Below, piece by piece: positions 63,333 through 64,000 of a stretch of DNA of 64,000 bases. The notes under the pieces were generated by a model. The model saw only the letters and a list, made by a program, of their open reading frames with translations. It searched no databases and had not been told where the DNA came from. The translations under genes were made by a program, and so were the position numbers. Source of the DNA: Oceanospirillum linum (GTDB lineage: Bacteria; Pseudomonadota; Gammaproteobacteria; Pseudomonadales; Halomonadaceae); the NCBI RefSeq assembly GCF_900182785.1, contig NZ_FXTS01000003.1:124001-188000 (forward strand), given 5' to 3'. The stretch's first letter is position 1. Each line of letters begins with the position of its first letter.

Positions 63333-64000
63333 TCAGCTTTGCGCAGGCTGCACAACGGCTGAGACCTGATCCGATGACCCGGACGCATCCTTCTCTGGTT
63401 TTTTCTCTGACTTAACGCCATTCTGAAGCTTAGGTTGAGTATTCTGTTGACGGTATCGACCAATAATCGAGCCCATCACCACAGTGACAAGCAGTGAAGC
63501 AAACCACAACTCCGCGCCAAACAGCCACAAGCCGATACCTATGGTAATCGCATCAATTACTAACAGTGCCCAGCCACGATTTACTCCCCAGGCCCGCTCC
63601 ATATAAAGCGCCAGCACAGTAAATCCGCCGGTTGAAGCATTGTGCTGAAACAGCGTCACAATACCGAAAGCCATCAGAGCGCCCGCCGCCAAAGCTCCCA
63701 AAACGGCAGAGCCAAGATCCAGTACCACATACTGTCCAATCAGGTCGGTCAAGACACCAGTCAATGTCACCGCCAGGGCTGTACGCAAGGTAAATGCCCA
63801 GCCTTTTTCGTAGTAAGCCAACAGATAAAATGGCAGATTGATCACCAGAAAAACCTGACCAAAAGAGAGATCAGCCAATAAGCGATCACCGATCAGACCG
63901 ACACCTGTAATGCCTCCGACAGCAACCTGACTAGACTGCAAAAACAGAATACCCAGCGCCATCAGAAAACTACCTTCAAGAATACCTAACCCGTTATGTG
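63333..64000 (-). CDS. YitT-family membrane protein, 5' end beyond the right edge
   Basis: The frame is open to the end of the window, and upstream of the ATG at 63962 it reads LGILEGSFL before the ALGILFLQSSQVAVGGITGVGLI typical of YitT/DUF161 N-termini, so the true start is probably outside. Five to six membrane segments and the GGFTVLALYMERAWG motif are present. The C-terminal DUF2179 domain found in many relatives is missing; the protein ends in a charged tail. Confidence 0.85.
   Translation of the reverse strand, partial: HNGLGILEGSFLMALGILFLQSSQVAVGGITGVGLIGDRLLADLSFGQVFLVINLPFYLLAYYEKGWAFTLRTALAVTLTGVLTDLIGQYVVLDLGSAVLGALAAGALMAFGIVTLFQHNASTGGFTVLALYMERAWGVNRGWALLVIDAITIGIGLWLFGAELWFASLLVTVVMGSIIGRYRQQNTQPKLQNGVKSEKKPEKDASGSSDQVSAVVQPAQS

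Overview
The window reads as a chromosomal segment of a marine-type gammaproteobacterium, most likely an Oceanospirillales relative (Amphritea, Marinobacterium or Neptunomonas-like). The reasons are close resemblance of housekeeping proteins (FolA, ThyA, Lgt, PtsP, RppH, PurT, TrpS) to gammaproteobacterial families, a TRAP transporter, a methyl-accepting chemotaxis protein (MCP) and c-di-GMP proteins, and moderate GC. The genus is inference. I see no rRNA, tRNA, CRISPR array, prophage or insertion sequence. Coding density is high, with about 55 genes, two of them disrupted by apparent mutations.

Layout. 1-5.7 kb: an unknown partial gene, a voltage-gated K+ channel with a zinc-ribbon tail, a DUF3087 protein, and a sigma-54 activator followed by a family I CoA-transferase behind a recognisable -24/-12 promoter. 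6.3-9.5 kb: an ECF sigma/anti-sigma pair and an MCP. 9.6-12.8 kb: a HisPQM-type basic amino-acid ABC importer. 13.3-27.4 kb: a CBS protein, then a leftward block of tauE, lgt, thyA, folA and a ProQ/FinO protein with a coiled-coil extension. Next come a frameshifted sensor/response-regulator protein, an NRDE protein, an L,D-transpeptidase, ptsP, rppH and a HAD phosphatase. The order rppH-ptsP-(TSUP)-lgt-thyA-folA recalls Pseudomonas.

27.4-44.2 kb is the most interesting region. It carries both known routes for glutarate, the product of lysine breakdown: csiD-lhgO with a divergent GntR regulator (hydroxylation to L-2-hydroxyglutarate, then oxidation), and gcdH plus a CaiB-type CoA-transferase with a divergent LysR regulator (activation to glutaryl-CoA, then dehydrogenation). 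gcdH and the CoA-transferase gene are 11.5 kb apart but share a 55-bp upstream block in the same orientation and at the same distance from the start codon, so one regulator probably controls both. A TRAP transporter with a TeaD-like universal stress protein, an XRE-cupin/AzlCD exporter operon with a 38-bp perfect palindrome, a TrpB2-like enzyme and an NhaP2-type antiporter lie among them.

44-64 kb: a PAS/GAF/GGDEF protein, a Yip1-family gene broken by an in-frame TGA, an RluA-type pseudouridine synthase, two NUDIX hydrolases, a gamma-carbonic anhydrase, purT, a lone Abi_2-family defence gene, trpS, a CheY-CheC-GGDEF operon, an RND efflux pair, a ZIP transporter, a second TSUP permease and a YitT protein cut by the right edge.
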